A DNA stretch of 64,000 bases from NCBI RefSeq assembly GCF_014697615.1, contig NZ_JACJSD010000008.1, positions 124,001 through 188,000 on the forward strand, written 5' to 3'. Numbering within the stretch: position 1 is the stretch's first letter; every line of letters begins with the position of its first letter. The position numbers were made by a program, and so were the translations under genes. The stretch comes from Nostoc sp. FACHB-280. Its GTDB lineage: Bacteria > Cyanobacteriota > Cyanobacteriia > Cyanobacteriales > Nostocaceae. The notes under the pieces are model-generated. The model saw nothing but the letters and a program-made list of their open reading frames with translations. It was not told where the DNA came from and made no database searches. Shown here one piece after another: positions 44,548 through 55,395 of this stretch.

Positions 44548-47500
44548 ATGGCAACCGAACAGTTAACCAGAGAAAGCGACAATCTTGATTTAAAACAATT
44601 GCTGAAAACACTCACTGCTGTGAAAAAAGGTGACTTTTCGGTTCGGATGTCCGTAGAAAATACTGGTTTGGCAGGTAAAATTGCTGACACGCTCAACGAT
44701 ATCATTGACCAAAATGAGCGGATGGCGCTAGAACTCCAGCGCATTGGGAATGTGGTTGGGAAAGACGGGAAAATTACAGAACGCGCCTCTTTAGGAACTG
44801 TGCGGGGTTCTTGGTCAGATTGTGTGAATTCTGTCAATACTCTCATTACAGATTTAGTCCAACCAACAGCCGAAACTACAAGGGTAATTCGGGCGGTGGC
44901 GAATGGGGATTTGTCTCAAACCATCGCCACAGAAATAGATGGTAAACCCCTCAAAGGCGAGTTTTTGCAAACAGCCAATATCGTTAACACAATGGTAGAC
45001 CGACTGGGTTCCTTTGCATCCGAAGTTACCAGAGTGGCGCGGGAAGTGGGAACAGAAGGAAAACTTGGTGTCCAAGCAGAAGTGCGAGGTGTGGCGGGAA
45101 CTTGGAAAGACCTCACCGATAACGTGAATTTGATGGCAGGTAATCTTACCGGGCAGGTACGTAATATTGCGGAAGTTGCAACCGCGATCGCTAATGGTGA
45201 TTTATCGAAGAAAATTACAGTCAATGTCAAAGGCGAAATTCTGGAACTAAAAAACACCGTCAACACAATGGTGGATCAGTTGAACTCCTTCGCGTCGGAA
45301 GTTACCAGGGTAGCGCGGGAAGTGGGGACGGAAGGAAAACTCGGTGTTCAAGCGGAAGTTCGGGGTGTGGCGGGAACCTGGAAAGACCTCACCGATAACG
45401 TGAATTTGATGGCGGGGAATTTGACAGGACAGGTACGTAATATTGCGGAAGTTGCAACTGCGATCGCTAATGGGGACTTGTCGAAGAAAATCACTGTAGA
45501 TGTGAAGGGTGAAATTTTGGAGTTGAAGAACACTATCAATATCATGGTGGATCAACTCAGTTCATTTGTGTCAGAAGTTACCAGAGTGGCGAGAGAAGTA
45601 GGCAGTGAAGGAAAACTTGGTGTCCAAGCCGATGTTAAAGGCGTGGCGGGGACGTGGAAAGATTTGACTGACTCTGTGAATTTCATGGCGGGAAGTTTGA
45701 CAGCCCAAGTACGCAACATCGCAGAAGTGACAACGGCGGTGGCGAATGGTGACTTGTCGAAGAAAATCACTGTGGATGTGAAGGGTGAAATCCTGGAACT
45801 GAAAAACACTATCAATACAATGGTGGATCAACTCAATTCCTTCGCGTCGGAAGTAACCAGAGTAGCGCGGGAAGTGGGAACGGAAGGAAAACTTGGTGTG
45901 CAAGCGGAAGTGAGGGGTGTGGCGGGAACCTGGAAAGACCTCACCGATAACGTGAATTTAATGGCGGGGAATTTAACAGGTCAGGTACGTAATATTGCGG
46001 AAGTTGCAACTGCGATCGCAAATGGTGATTTATCGAAGAAAATCACGGTGGATGTGAAGGGCGAAATTCTGGAACTGAAGAACACGATCAATATCATGGT
46101 GGATCAACTCAGTTCCTTTGCATCAGAAGTAACAAGGGTGGCGCGGGAAGTAGGAAGTGAAGGTAAGTTAGGTGTCCAAGCTGATGTGCGGGGTGTGGCG
46201 GGGACTTGGAAAGATTTGACTGACTCGGTAAACTTCATGGCGGGGAGTTTGACAGCCCAAGTAAGGAACATCGCGGAAGTCACAACGGCGGTGGCGAATG
46301 GGGACTTATCCAAGAAAATCACGGTGGATGTAAAGGGTGAAATTTTGGAGTTGAAGAACACGATTAATACAATGGTGGATCAACTCAATTCCTTCGCCAG
46401 TGAAGTAACGCGGGTGGCGCGAGAGGTAGGAAGTGAAGGAAAACTTGGTGTCCAAGCCGAGGTGCGCGGTGTGGCGGGGACATGGAAAGATTTGACTGAC
46501 AGCGTGAATTTCATGGCGGGAAGTTTGACAGCCCAGGTGCGAAACATTGCTGATGTGACAACGGCGGTGGCGAATGGCGACTTGTCGAAGAAAATCACCG
46601 TGGATGTGAAAGGTGAAATTCTGGAGTTGAAGAACACGATTAATACAATGGTGGATCAACTCAGTTCCTTTGCATCAGAAGTAACCAGAGTAGCGCGAGA
46701 GGTGGGTACAGAAGGAAAACTGGGTGTCCAAGCCGAAGTGCGCGGTGTGGCGGGAACCTGGAAAGACTTAACAGGTGCGGTGAATATGATGGCGGGGAAC
46801 CTCACCGACCAAGTACGTAGTATAGCGGAAGTTGCAACTGCGATCGCCAACGGGGATTTATCGAAAAAAATCACTGTCCAAGTTAAAGGCGAAATTCTGG
46901 AGTTGAAAAACACGATCAATATCATGGTGGATCAACTTAATTCCTTCGCATCGGAAGTAACCAGGGTGGCGCGAGAGGTAGGAAGTGAAGGTAAGTTAGG
47001 TGTCCAAGCCGATGTTAAAGGTGTGGCGGGGACATGGAAAGACCTCACCGACAGCGTGAATTTCATGGCGGGAAGTTTGACAGCCCAGGTACGCAACATC
47101 GCAGCAGTCACAACGGCGGTGGCGAATGGCGACTTATCTAAGAAAATCTCTGTGGATGTGAAGGGGGAAATTTTGGAGTTGAAAAACACCGTCAATACAA
47201 TGGTGGATCAACTTAATTCCTTCGCGTCGGAGGTAACGAGAGTAGCGCGAGAGGTGGGAACGGAAGGTAAATTGGGTGTCCAAGCCGAAGTCAAAGGTGT
47301 GGCGGGGACGTGGAAAGACCTCACTGACAGCGTGAATTTCATGGCGGGAAGTTTGACAGCCCAGGTAAGAAACATCGCTGAAGTCACAACGGCGGTAGCG
47401 AATGGTGACTTGTCGAAGAAAATCACTGTGGATGTGAAGGGTGAAATTTTAGAGTTGAAAAACACTATCAATACAATGGTGGATCAACTTAATTCCTTCG

Positions 47501-50500
47501 CTAGTGAAGTAACGCGGGTGGCGCGTGAGGTGGGAACGGAAGGTAAACTTGGTGTCCAAGCTTACGTCCGGGGCGTTGGGGGGACGTGGAAAGACCTCAC
47601 CGATAACGTGAACTCAATGGCGGGGAATCTTACAGCCCAGGTAAGGAACATCGCGGAAGTAACTAAAGCGGTGGCGAATGGGGACTTGTCGAAGAAAATC
47701 ACCGTGGATGTGAAGGGTGAAATTCTCGACTTGAAGAACACGATTAATACAATGGTGGATCAACTCAGTTCCTTCGCATCGGAAGTAACCAGAGTAGCGA
47801 GAGAGGTGGGAACAGAAGGAAAATTAGGTGGTCAAGCTGTAGTACAAGGTGTGGCGGGGACTTGGAAAGACCTCACCGATAATGTGAACTCAATGGCGGG
47901 TAACTTAACCGCCCAAGTGCGAGGAATTGCGCGAGTTGTTACCGCCGTGGCGAATGGGGATTTGAAGCGGAAATTGATGTTAGATGCAAAAGGGGAAATC
48001 GAAACCTTAGCAGAAACCATCAATGAAATGATTGATACCCTAGCGACCTTCGCCAATCAGGTCACAACCGTAGCGCGAGAAGTGGGAATTGAGGGTAAAC
48101 TTGGTGGTCAAGCCAGGGTACCAGGGGCGGCGGGAACCTGGAAAGACCTTACAGATAACGTAAATGAACTAGCCGCAACCCTGACAACACAGTTACGGGC
48201 GATCGCAGAAGTAGCAACGGCGGTAACAAAAGGCGACTTAACTCGGTCAATTTCCGTGGAAGCACTAGGAGAAGTGGCAATCTTAAAAGACAACATCAAC
48301 CAGATGATTGCCAATTTGCGCGAGACAACCCAAAAGAACACCGAACAAGACTGGTTAAAGACCAACCTCGCCAAATTTACCCGGATGTTGCAAGGTCAGC
48401 GCGACTTAGAAACCGTCTCCAAACTCATTCTTTCAGAACTTGCACCATTAGTAGGCGCACAACATGGCGTATTTTACTTAATGGATGCTGGTGAACAACA
48501 ACAAGCATATCTAAAATTACTCAGCAGCTACGCCTACCGCGAACGCAAACATCTCGCCAATCGTTTCCATTTGGGCGAAGGTTTAGTGGGACAATGCGCT
48601 TTAGAAAAAGAGCGAATTTTGTTAACGGAAGTGCCGAGTAATTATGTCAAGATTAGTTCTGGTTTGGGTGAAGCAGCCCCACTCAACGCTGTAGTTTTAC
48701 CTGTGTTGTTTGAAGGACAAGTCACCGCCGTCATTGAACTCGCATCCTTCCGCCGCTTTAGTGAAATTCATTTAACCTTCTTCGACCAACTTACCGAAAG
48801 TATTGCGATCGTTCTCAATACTATAGCCGCTTCCATGCGTACCGAAGAATTACTCAAACAATCGCAATCTTTAGCCGAAGAACTGCAAACTCAACAAAAC
48901 GAACTCAAAGAAACCAACAAACGCCTCGAACAACAAGCCCAGTCTCTCAAAACTTCGGAAGATTTACTCAAGAAACAACAAGAAGAACTCCAACAAACCA
49001 ACGCCGAACTCGAAGAAAAAGCCGAATTACTGGCGTTGCAAAAGAAAGAAGTTGAACGCAAAAACCTGGAAATTGAACAAGCGAGACTTTCTTTGGAAGA
49101 AAAAGCCGAACAATTGGCGCTGTCATCCAAATATAAATCCGAATTTCTGGCGAATATGTCCCATGAACTGCGGACACCGTTAAATAGTTTGCTGATTTTA
49201 GCGAAGTTGTTAACCGATAACATTGATGGGAACCTCAGCACCAAACAAGTGGAATACAGCCGCACAATTTACTCGGCGGGGAATGACTTGTTGGCGTTAA
49301 TTAATGACATTTTAGATTTGGCAAAAATTGAGTCGGGAACCATGTCAATTGATATGTCGCAAATGTTAGTCACCGATTTGCGAGATCAAACAGAACGCAC
49401 CTTCCGCCAAATCGCCCAAGATAAAGGACTCACTTTCACCATTGAAACCGGTGCTGATTTACCCAAAGCCATTTATACTGACCCAAAACGCTTGTTACAA
49501 GTCCTGAAAAATCTGCTTTCCAACGCCTTTAAATTTACCGAACGGGGAGAGGTGCGCTTACGCATTGAAGTCGCCAAGCAGGGGTGGAGTATGAATCAAG
49601 AAGCCTTGAACCGCGCCCCAATGGTAGTCGCCTTTTCCGTGATAGATACGGGAATTGGGATCGCCCCAGAAAAACAAAAAGTGATTTTTGAAGCCTTCCA
49701 ACAAGCCGACGGTACTACCAGCCGCAAATACGGCGGTACAGGTTTGGGTTTATCCATCAGCCGCGAAATCGCCCGCTTATTTGATGGCGAAATCACCTTG
49801 GTAAGTAACGTCAGTCAAGGTAGTACATTTACCTTCTACTTACCCCAATTTGATTCCGACTCCACCTTCATTCTGCCTGAACCCACATCTCAACTAGTTC
49901 TCACTCCCCCCACTCCCAACTCAGCACTCAGCACTCAGCACTCCCAACTCCCAACTCCCAACTCAACACTCAGCACTCAGCACTCAGCACTCAGTACTCA
50001 GCACTCAGCACTCCTAGAAGACGATCGCATTGATATTCAAAACAGCGATCGCGTATTATTAATCGTTGAAGATGATATTCACTTTGCTCGCATCCTCTTG
50101 GAAATGGCACAGCAGCAAGGTTTTAAAGTCATCGCCGCCCAAAGTGGTAGTAATGGTTTAGCCCTCGCCCAACAATTCCAACCCGCCGGAATTCTACTCG
50201 ATATCCGCTTACCTGATATGGATGGTTGGACAGTCCTCGACAGGTTAAAGCATGACGCAAATACCCGTCACATTCCCGTTCATATTATGACCGTCGAAGA
50301 AGGTAAACGCCGGAGTTTACAATTAGGTGCATTAGCATATCTGCAAAAACCAGCCAGCAGCGAAAGTATTTCCGAGGCTTTAAATAAAATCAAAGGTTTT
50401 GTGGAACGGCGGGTGAAGAGTTTGCTAGTAGTAGAAGATGACGACACCCAACGCCATAGCATTGTTGAGTTAATTGGTAACAGCGATGTCGCCACTACCG

Positions 50501-51219
50501 CCGTCGCCACTGGTGCAGCTGCTTTAGAAGCAATTAGCGCCCAACCCTTTGATTGTCTCGTCCTCGATTTAGGGCTACCCGATATGAATGGGTTTGAACT
50601 GCTTCAACAAATCAAACAGCAGCCCAATGGTGAATCATTACCCATTATTATTTACACTGGTATCGAATTAACCAAAGCCCAAGATGCCGAACTGCGGCGC
50701 ATTACCGAAACCATCATCGTCAAAGATGTGCGATCGCCCGAACGCCTCCTTGATGAAACGACATTATTTTTACACAGAGTCCAGGCAAATTTACCAGAAC
50801 CCAAACGTCAAATCCTTGAACAACTGCACGCCCGTGACTACATCCTGGCAAATAAGAAAGTATTAATTATTGATGATGATGTCCGTAATATCTTTGCCTT
50901 GACCAGTATGTTAGAACGCTATCACATGCAGGTGATGTATGCCGAAAACGGCAGAGATGGCATCACTATGTTAGAAACGACACCCGATATTGATGTGATC
51001 TTAATGGATGTGATGATGCCAGAAATGGACGGTTACGAAACCACTCACTTAATCCGCCAAAATAACCGATTCATCACCTTACCAATTATCGCCCTCACCG
51101 CCAAAGCCATGCAAGGCGATCGCGAAAAGTGCATCGAGTCCGGCGCATCCGATTACATCACCAAACCTGTAGATATTGAACAATTACTGTCTTTATTGCG
51201 CGTTTGGCTATATCGGTAA
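44548..51219 (+). CDS. soluble poly-HAMP hybrid histidine kinase with GAF and three receiver domains
   Basis: 2223 residues without TM segments. An N-terminal HAMP-like start (1-152) is followed by twelve tandem units of exactly 92 residues (276 bp; 45004 to about 48315), each with [20 protein letters not shown], [18 protein letters not shown] and [11 protein letters not shown] blocks. Next come a GAF domain (about 1269-1420), a long coiled coil, HisKA with phospho-acceptor His1539 ([13 protein letters not shown]) and HATPase ([30 protein letters not shown]). A heptamer-encoded linker (about 1789-1823) precedes REC1 (from about 1836), REC2 (about 1957) and REC3 (about 2103; [19 protein letters not shown]). 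The 92-residue HAMP unit is the hallmark of fungal group III kinases (Nik1/Os-1). It should be a cytosolic stress sensor. Signal unknown. Confidence 0.95.
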   Translation: MATEQLTRESDNLDLKQLLKTLTAVKKGDFSVRMSVENTGLAGKIADTLNDIIDQNERMALELQRIGNVVGKDGKITERASLGTVRGSWSDCVNSVNTLITDLVQPTAETTRVIRAVANGDLSQTIATEIDGKPLKGEFLQTANIVNTMVDRLGSFASEVTRVAREVGTEGKLGVQAEVRGVAGTWKDLTDNVNLMAGNLTGQVRNIAEVATAIANGDLSKKITVNVKGEILELKNTVNTMVDQLNSFASEVTRVAREVGTEGKLGVQAEVRGVAGTWKDLTDNVNLMAGNLTGQVRNIAEVATAIANGDLSKKITVDVKGEILELKNTINIMVDQLSSFVSEVTRVAREVGSEGKLGVQADVKGVAGTWKDLTDSVNFMAGSLTAQVRNIAEVTTAVANGDLSKKITVDVKGEILELKNTINTMVDQLNSFASEVTRVAREVGTEGKLGVQAEVRGVAGTWKDLTDNVNLMAGNLTGQVRNIAEVATAIANGDLSKKITVDVKGEILELKNTINIMVDQLSSFASEVTRVAREVGSEGKLGVQADVRGVAGTWKDLTDSVNFMAGSLTAQVRNIAEVTTAVANGDLSKKITVDVKGEILELKNTINTMVDQLNSFASEVTRVAREVGSEGKLGVQAEVRGVAGTWKDLTDSVNFMAGSLTAQVRNIADVTTAVANGDLSKKITVDVKGEILELKNTINTMVDQLSSFASEVTRVAREVGTEGKLGVQAEVRGVAGTWKDLTGAVNMMAGNLTDQVRSIAEVATAIANGDLSKKITVQVKGEILELKNTINIMVDQLNSFASEVTRVAREVGSEGKLGVQADVKGVAGTWKDLTDSVNFMAGSLTAQVRNIAAVTTAVANGDLSKKISVDVKGEILELKNTVNTMVDQLNSFASEVTRVAREVGTEGKLGVQAEVKGVAGTWKDLTDSVNFMAGSLTAQVRNIAEVTTAVANGDLSKKITVDVKGEILELKNTINTMVDQLNSFASEVTRVAREVGTEGKLGVQAYVRGVGGTWKDLTDNVNSMAGNLTAQVRNIAEVTKAVANGDLSKKITVDVKGEILDLKNTINTMVDQLSSFASEVTRVAREVGTEGKLGGQAVVQGVAGTWKDLTDNVNSMAGNLTAQVRGIARVVTAVANGDLKRKLMLDAKGEIETLAETINEMIDTLATFANQVTTVAREVGIEGKLGGQARVPGAAGTWKDLTDNVNELAATLTTQLRAIAEVATAVTKGDLTRSISVEALGEVAILKDNINQMIANLRETTQKNTEQDWLKTNLAKFTRMLQGQRDLETVSKLILSELAPLVGAQHGVFYLMDAGEQQQAYLKLLSSYAYRERKHLANRFHLGEGLVGQCALEKERILLTEVPSNYVKISSGLGEAAPLNAVVLPVLFEGQVTAVIELASFRRFSEIHLTFFDQLTESIAIVLNTIAASMRTEELLKQSQSLAEELQTQQNELKETNKRLEQQAQSLKTSEDLLKKQQEELQQTNAELEEKAELLALQKKEVERKNLEIEQARLSLEEKAEQLALSSKYKSEFLANMSHELRTPLNSLLILAKLLTDNIDGNLSTKQVEYSRTIYSAGNDLLALINDILDLAKIESGTMSIDMSQMLVTDLRDQTERTFRQIAQDKGLTFTIETGADLPKAIYTDPKRLLQVLKNLLSNAFKFTERGEVRLRIEVAKQGWSMNQEALNRAPMVVAFSVIDTGIGIAPEKQKVIFEAFQQADGTTSRKYGGTGLGLSISREIARLFDGEITLVSNVSQGSTFTFYLPQFDSDSTFILPEPTSQLVLTPPTPNSALSTQHSQLPTPNSTLSTQHSALSTQHSALLEDDRIDIQNSDRVLLIVEDDIHFARILLEMAQQQGFKVIAAQSGSNGLALAQQFQPAGILLDIRLPDMDGWTVLDRLKHDANTRHIPVHIMTVEEGKRRSLQLGALAYLQKPASSESISEALNKIKGFVERRVKSLLVVEDDDTQRHSIVELIGNSDVATTAVATGAAALEAISAQPFDCLVLDLGLPDMNGFELLQQIKQQPNGESLPIIIYTGIELTKAQDAELRRITETIIVKDVRSPERLLDETTLFLHRVQANLPEPKRQILEQLHARDYILANKKVLIIDDDVRNIFALTSMLERYHMQVMYAENGRDGITMLETTPDIDVILMDVMMPEMDGYETTHLIRQNNRFITLPIIALTAKAMQGDREKCIESGASDYITKPVDIEQLLSLLRVWLYR
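45004..48315 (+). repeat. twelve in-frame 276-bp tandem repeats (HAMP units)
   Basis: Units begin at 45004, 45280, 45556, 45832, 46108, 46384, 46660, 46936, 47212, 47488, 47764 and 48040, a perfect 276-bp register. Units 1-11 are near-identical at the protein level; unit 12 and the part of unit 11 after MAGNLT diverge ([20 protein letters not shown]). Two flavours alternate: VATAIANGD with NLTGQ, and VTTAVANGD with GSLTAQ. The pattern fits recent expansion by unequal crossing-over. Confidence 0.95.
49912..50016 (+). repeat. 15 heptamers (ACTCAGC/ACTCCCA type) inside the kinase coding sequence
   Basis: Consecutive 7-nt units: actccca, 3x actcagc, 3x actccca, actcaac, 3x actcagc, actcagt, 2x actcagc, actccta. 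Fifteen units make 105 nt (35 codons), so the frame is kept, encoding a repeating ALSTQHS. The tract lies between the HATPase domain and REC1. The same heptamer occurs as an intergenic repeat in this window (11223-11243). Confidence 0.92.
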
Positions 51220-51228
51220 ACTAACATA

Positions 51229-51376
51229 GGACTTACGCACCAAGATTGTCTGTGGGGATTGGGTGTAGGGGTGAAAGGGTATGGGGTGTAAGGGTTTTGA
51301 ATACTTATACCCTTACACCCTCATACCCCTGTACCCTATTCTAAAACCTTATTTTTTCGTTTTTTTGCGTAAGTCC
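51229..51376. repeat. MITE-like palindromic element (GGACTTACGCA ends)
   Basis: Terminal inverted repeats ggacttacgca and tgcgtaagtcc (11 bp, perfect) bound about 148 bp. The inner part is also self-complementary (ggtgtaagggttttga against atacccttacaccc). The flanks share cata on both sides, a possible 4-bp target duplication. It sits just 3' of the kinase gene and would form a long hairpin in its transcript. Confidence 0.65.
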
Positions 51377-51500
51377 CATAACAGTAGAGACACCACAGCG
51401 TTGTTAAAGTTACTCATCAATCTTTGCTTCGCTGTGTGTTTATTTATTGCAGTTTAGAGGTTGTTTGAAAAGTGCTTGGTTGTGATGATTAGGATTTATT

Positions 51501-51804
51501 GATCCCCCCAACCACCCTTAAAAAGCAGGGGGGCTAAAACCTGCTTAAAGTCCAATACGGTTCCGTTAAGGTTATAAGAGTAGATTTCTCAATTTTCTGC
51601 GCTACCTATCAGATAATGAGCAAGATTTGGGGGATTCTCCCCCACGCCCCCGATTGGGGGACGGTTGCGTCCCCCAAACCCCCTCCAAAATCATTTTTTC
51701 GTTTTTTGTTGATTTATCATTTGCTGGTTCTGTTATGACTTGGCTTTCTTAACTGAACCGTATTGGCTTAAAGTCCCCCTTTTTAAGGGGGATTTAGGGG
51801 GATC
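51501..51804. repeat. GATCCCCC-ended palindromic repeat, interrupted
   Basis: The left part gatccccccaaccaccctta and the right part ccccctttttaaggggg...gggggatc are inverted repeats of one element. It is split by the insertion at 51552-51766. An uninterrupted relative lies at 55981-56066. Confidence 0.65.
51552..51766. mobile_element. MITE with 8-bp target-site duplication, nested in another repeat
   Basis: 215 bp with terminal inverted repeats ccaatacggttccgttaa and ttaactgaaccgtattgg (17 of 18 bp pair). It is flanked by the direct repeat cttaaagt at 51544-51551 and 51767-51774, an 8-bp target duplication. There is no open frame, so it is non-autonomous. The interior has gcaagatttgggggattc and gggggacggttgcgtccccc. 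The matching transposase is not in the window. Confidence 0.85.
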
Positions 51805-51833
51805 TAAAATGTTTTGTCCAACACTGCGACATT

Positions 51834-53496
51834 GTTTTAATCCCTAATAGGGATTAGTTGAAATTGCAATGAGTACTGGCTTGGGTATGTTGGATACACT
51901 CAAAAGTTTCAATCCCTAATAGGGATTAGTTGAAATTGCAATCCCAGGTATGGGACTGGGTGAGAGCGATGGCGAAGGTTTCAATCCCTAATAGGGATTA
52001 GTTGAAATTGCAATTTTGGTAGCGTTAGCCAAAGTCAGCATTGGGAATTTGTTGGTTTCAATCCCTAATAGGGATTAGTTGAAATTGCAATCTATGAATT
52101 GCCCTTACTTACAAACGAATGAGAGTGTTCAGTTTCAATCCCTAATAGGGATTAGTTGAAATTGCAATGGACGCGGACAAGAGGGCTGGCAACAGGGGGG
52201 AGTGACGTTTCAATCCCTAATAGGGATTAGTTGAAATTGCAATAGCTGTGATTACTGGCTCGTAATTGGGCATCATGTTTCAATCCCTAATAGGGATTAG
52301 TTGAAATTGCAATCATTTATGTATTTATAATCACTGTCTTTTTGTAACATTTTAGTTTCAATCCCTAATAGGGATTAGTTGAAATTGCAATGTATAGAAG
52401 ATTTTCAAGTTTGTACTGGCATCTAGCGTTTCAATCCCTAATAGGGATTAGTTGAAATTGCAATCACCTGCACTATTGTTAATATAGATCCATGTTTCTG
52501 TTTCAATCCCTAATAGGGATTAGTTGAAATTGCAATAATAAAATAGGGGTGGATATTGATTCCACAAACTTGTTTCAATCCCTAATAGGGATTAGTTGAA
52601 ATTGCAATCGTATACCATCGGTGGCACAGGATTTCTAACACGTGTTTCAATCCCTAATAGGGATTAGTTGAAATTGCAATTTCATTCAGTAATTCATCTT
52701 TTTCAAGACTACCCGTTTCAATCCCTAATAGGGATTAGTTGAAATTGCAATTTGGATGTTGCCACCACGTATCCCCCACTCTCTCATCTGCGTTTCAATC
52801 CCTAATAGGGATTAGTTGAAATTGCAATGTATGGGATCTCTTTAGATTTTGAGCAAATCCCTCAGAACGCGTTTCAATCCCTAATAGGGATTAGTTGAAA
52901 TTGCAATAGAATGCACTGGCATTCCTTTCGCCCAGCATAATCGTTTCAATCCCTAATAGGGATTAGTTGAAATTGCAATCCACGCTGATCAGCGTCGGTT
53001 TGTTCAAGTCCGCGTTTCAATCCCTAATAGGGATTAGTTGAAATTGCAATTCTTCGTTCGATTGCGAGTCATTTTCTGAATACTCGTTTCAATCCCTAAT
53101 AGGGATTAGTTGAAATTGCAATTTGGTGGTGGTAATTTTCCTCAACTAATTGAAGATGTTTCAATCCCTAATAGGGATTAGTTGAAATTGCAATGAAAAT
53201 CGGTCAACGCAAAGGACAACCACTTAAAGAAATTGTTTCAATCCCTAATAGGGATTAGTTGAAATTGCAATTCTCGCACCTGCCGGAAGAAATTTTGTAT
53301 CTTCCGTAATTGAAGTTTCAATCCCTAATAGGGATTAGTTGAAATTGCAATAGGACTATTCGCCCTTAAATCACAAGGGTGACACGTTTCAATCCCTAAT
53401 AGGGATTAGTTGAAATTGCAATACAGATCAGCGATCGCTTGCGCGGTAAGGAAGCACTAGTTTCAATCCCTAATAGGGATTAGTTGAAATTGCAAT
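51834..53496 (-). CRISPR. CRISPR array: 23 repeats of 37 bp, 22 spacers
   Basis: On the + strand each repeat starts gtttcaatccctaatagg and ends gattagttgaaattgcaat. Spacers are 33-43 bp (mostly 34-36 and 40). Only the first repeat (51834-51870) differs, gtttt for gtttc. Read on the minus strand, repeats end in gggattgaaac, the typical 3' end (8-nt crRNA handle ATTGAAAC) of cyanobacterial type I-D/III repeats. The variant terminal repeat at the left is then leader-distal. Both clues indicate transcription on the minus strand from a leader to the right of 53496. No cas genes occur in the window. Spacer 22 (53423-53459) contains the HIP1 octamer. Confidence 0.97.
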
Positions 53497-53786
53497 AGCG
53501 GGAGCCGGAAAAGCTTACTGTATTTAGTTTTCAAGGTGCGGTTTCGCGGATGGGATAATTTTAACATGGTTTAATGTCAATTGATTTGCGCTAAATTGCT
53601 GAAACCTATACTGTATAAGCCGCGCGGACAATTTTAATTAATTTTTTCTGCAAAACCTTACCCTCTAAGCAATCCAGCCATTCTTACTCAAAGGCGATTT
53701 TGCACACCTACCCATCCGCGCATTTTGACTAAATTTGTCGTACTGTTCAGATCCCCGACTTTTCCAGAAAATCGGGGATCTAGATA
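53497..53786 (-). promoter_or_regulatory. probable CRISPR leader region
   Basis: About 290 bp without a gene, adjacent to the youngest repeat if the array is transcribed leftward. The part 53545-53640 is AT-rich (gataattttaacatggttta, gtcaattgatttgcgc) as leaders are. Minus-strand transcription from here would enter the array. Placement is inferred from repeat orientation. A small hairpin (atccccgacttttc/gaaaatcggggat) at 53752-53780 lies at the end of the next gene and may be its terminator. Confidence 0.45.
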
Positions 53787-54065
53787 TTACATCAAGAGTT
53801 GGCGGATTAAAATACTCATGACTTCATCGGGGTTGGCGGTTGGTAAAAGTGGACTCCAGTCGCCGACGCTGGCGTAACCAATGAGGTGTAAACGATGAAT
53901 GGTGATAGTGACAGCTTGCGCTGAACCGATGAGTAAATGCTTAACGGGTTCGCGTTTGGAAAGTTGCTGTTGTGGTAATTGATTGGGTGTGGCTGGACTA
54001 GACTCTGCACCAGGCAGGTATTGTCTTAAATTTGACAGTGTAGACTTTGGTAATTCTGGCATCAT
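53787..54065 (-). CDS. small conserved hypothetical protein
   Basis: 92 residues from ATG 54065 (TTG one codon earlier is open). A variable N-terminus (MMPELPKSTLSNLRQYLPG) is followed by a compact domain REPVKHLLIGSAQAVTITIHRLHLIGYASVGDWSPLLPTANPDEVMSILIRQL. The second part looks conserved in cyanobacteria (GDWSPLLPT...EVMS) from memory. No function known. A terminator-like hairpin follows at 53752-53780. Confidence 0.68.
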   Translation of the reverse strand: MMPELPKSTLSNLRQYLPGAESSPATPNQLPQQQLSKREPVKHLLIGSAQAVTITIHRLHLIGYASVGDWSPLLPTANPDEVMSILIRQLLM

Positions 54066-54280
54066 CAATAGTTGTACTCCGTTATGGGGATTGTAGGAAG
54101 GCGATTCGCAGACTCTTGGCCGAGGGCGATCGCCTTTTCCATAACCTCATAATAAAGTATAAAATTATACCTGTCAAGCGTAGATATAAAAAATTTTGTC
54201 AATAATTTTCTCCTCACTCTCTATTCCCTACACCCTGTCTACACAAGTAAATTGGGAAATCAAATCTGATTTCTATATTC

Positions 54281-55246
54281 ATGACGCATCACACCTTAAA
54301 AGCCACCACCGAAACAGTGCATCTTGGTGGGTTCTCCCATTTATTAAAACCAGCACTCATGATTAATTCTGGGGACACCATTGATGTCGAAACCTTCACC
54401 GGTTACTACATTTACGACAAAGCACCACCAGAATTTCTCCCCCCAGAATTTGTAGATATCTGCCAAAATTTGCCAGCAGAACGCAAAATTGCTGGGGGGC
54501 CGCATTTACTCACCGGGCCAATTTATGTGCAGGATGCTGAACCAGGAGATGTTTTAGAAGTAAGATTAGAAGCGATCGCCCCAAGTTTACCAGTGGGTTT
54601 TAATGCTATTCGTACAGGCTGGGGAGCTTTACCACAACAATTTACCCAACCTGCACTAAGATTCATTCCCCTAGATTTAGCTAATAATATCGCCGAATTT
54701 CCCGCTAACAGTGGCATTAAAATTCCCCTCACACCCTTTTTTGGGATTTTAGGTGTGGCGACACCGCAAAGCGATCGCAATTCCATTCCCCCCGGTAATT
54801 ATGGCGGTAACATCGATAACCGCGAACTCCAAGCAGGTTCACGGTTATTTTTACCAATTTACGTCCCTGGGGCTTTATTTTCTATTGGTGATGGACATTC
54901 CGCCCAAGGAGATGGTGAAGTAAATGTTACAGCCATTGAAACTTCTATGAATGGCAGAATTTCTCTCACACTCCGCAAAGATTTATCACTCACAACACCC
55001 ATCGCTGAAACTCCAACAGACATCATCACAATGGGTTTTGCCGAAACCTTAGACGCAGCCTTAGAACAAGCTTTAAAAAATATGATTGCCTTTCTACAAG
55101 ATTTCGCCAATTTATCAGCAGAAGAGGCTTATGTGCTGTGTAGTTTAGCTGTAAATTTTCGCATCACCCAAGTTGTAAACAGTCCCCATAAAGGTGTTCA
55201 CGGGATGTTACCTAAATCAATCTTCTCACCTAAAATGAGTTTGTAA
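54281..55246 (+). CDS. acetamidase/formamidase family protein
   Basis: 321 residues. FmdA/AmdA-family amidases hydrolyse formamide or acetamide to ammonia and the acid. Visible family features are MINSGDTIDVETFTGYY near the start, GPIYVQDAEPGDVLEVRLEAI, the FFGILGVAP-like stretch FFGILGVATPQ, NYGGNIDNRELQAGSRLFLPIYVPGALFSIGDGHSAQGDGEV with the metal-site His/Asp/Glu, and LVxxAVNFRITQVVN-like SLAVNFRITQVVN. Length fits. It could add to nitrogen scavenging with the urease genes in this genome. Confidence 0.9.
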   Translation: MTHHTLKATTETVHLGGFSHLLKPALMINSGDTIDVETFTGYYIYDKAPPEFLPPEFVDICQNLPAERKIAGGPHLLTGPIYVQDAEPGDVLEVRLEAIAPSLPVGFNAIRTGWGALPQQFTQPALRFIPLDLANNIAEFPANSGIKIPLTPFFGILGVATPQSDRNSIPPGNYGGNIDNRELQAGSRLFLPIYVPGALFSIGDGHSAQGDGEVNVTAIETSMNGRISLTLRKDLSLTTPIAETPTDIITMGFAETLDAALEQALKNMIAFLQDFANLSAEEAYVLCSLAVNFRITQVVNSPHKGVHGMLPKSIFSPKMSL

Positions 55247-55395
55247 GAAAGTATTGAGAATTCACAGTCTAGTAGCCAGAATCTTGAAAACGTTCAGAGA
55301 TGTCATTCTTCACTTGCCCTCTGCTATAGCTAAAATTCTGACTCCTGACTTCTGTATTCTTAATTCTGTAAGTCAAAAACAAACAAACATTTTGT

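Noticed and set aside
45247-47471. Many minus-strand open frames of about 85-117 codons across the kinase repeats
   Set aside because: They recur with the 276-bp period and are antisense shadows of the HAMP units; none has independent features.
53497-53540. A 24th degenerate CRISPR repeat right of the array
   Set aside because: The sequence after 53496 (agcgggagccgg...) shows no match to the repeat within 60 bp.
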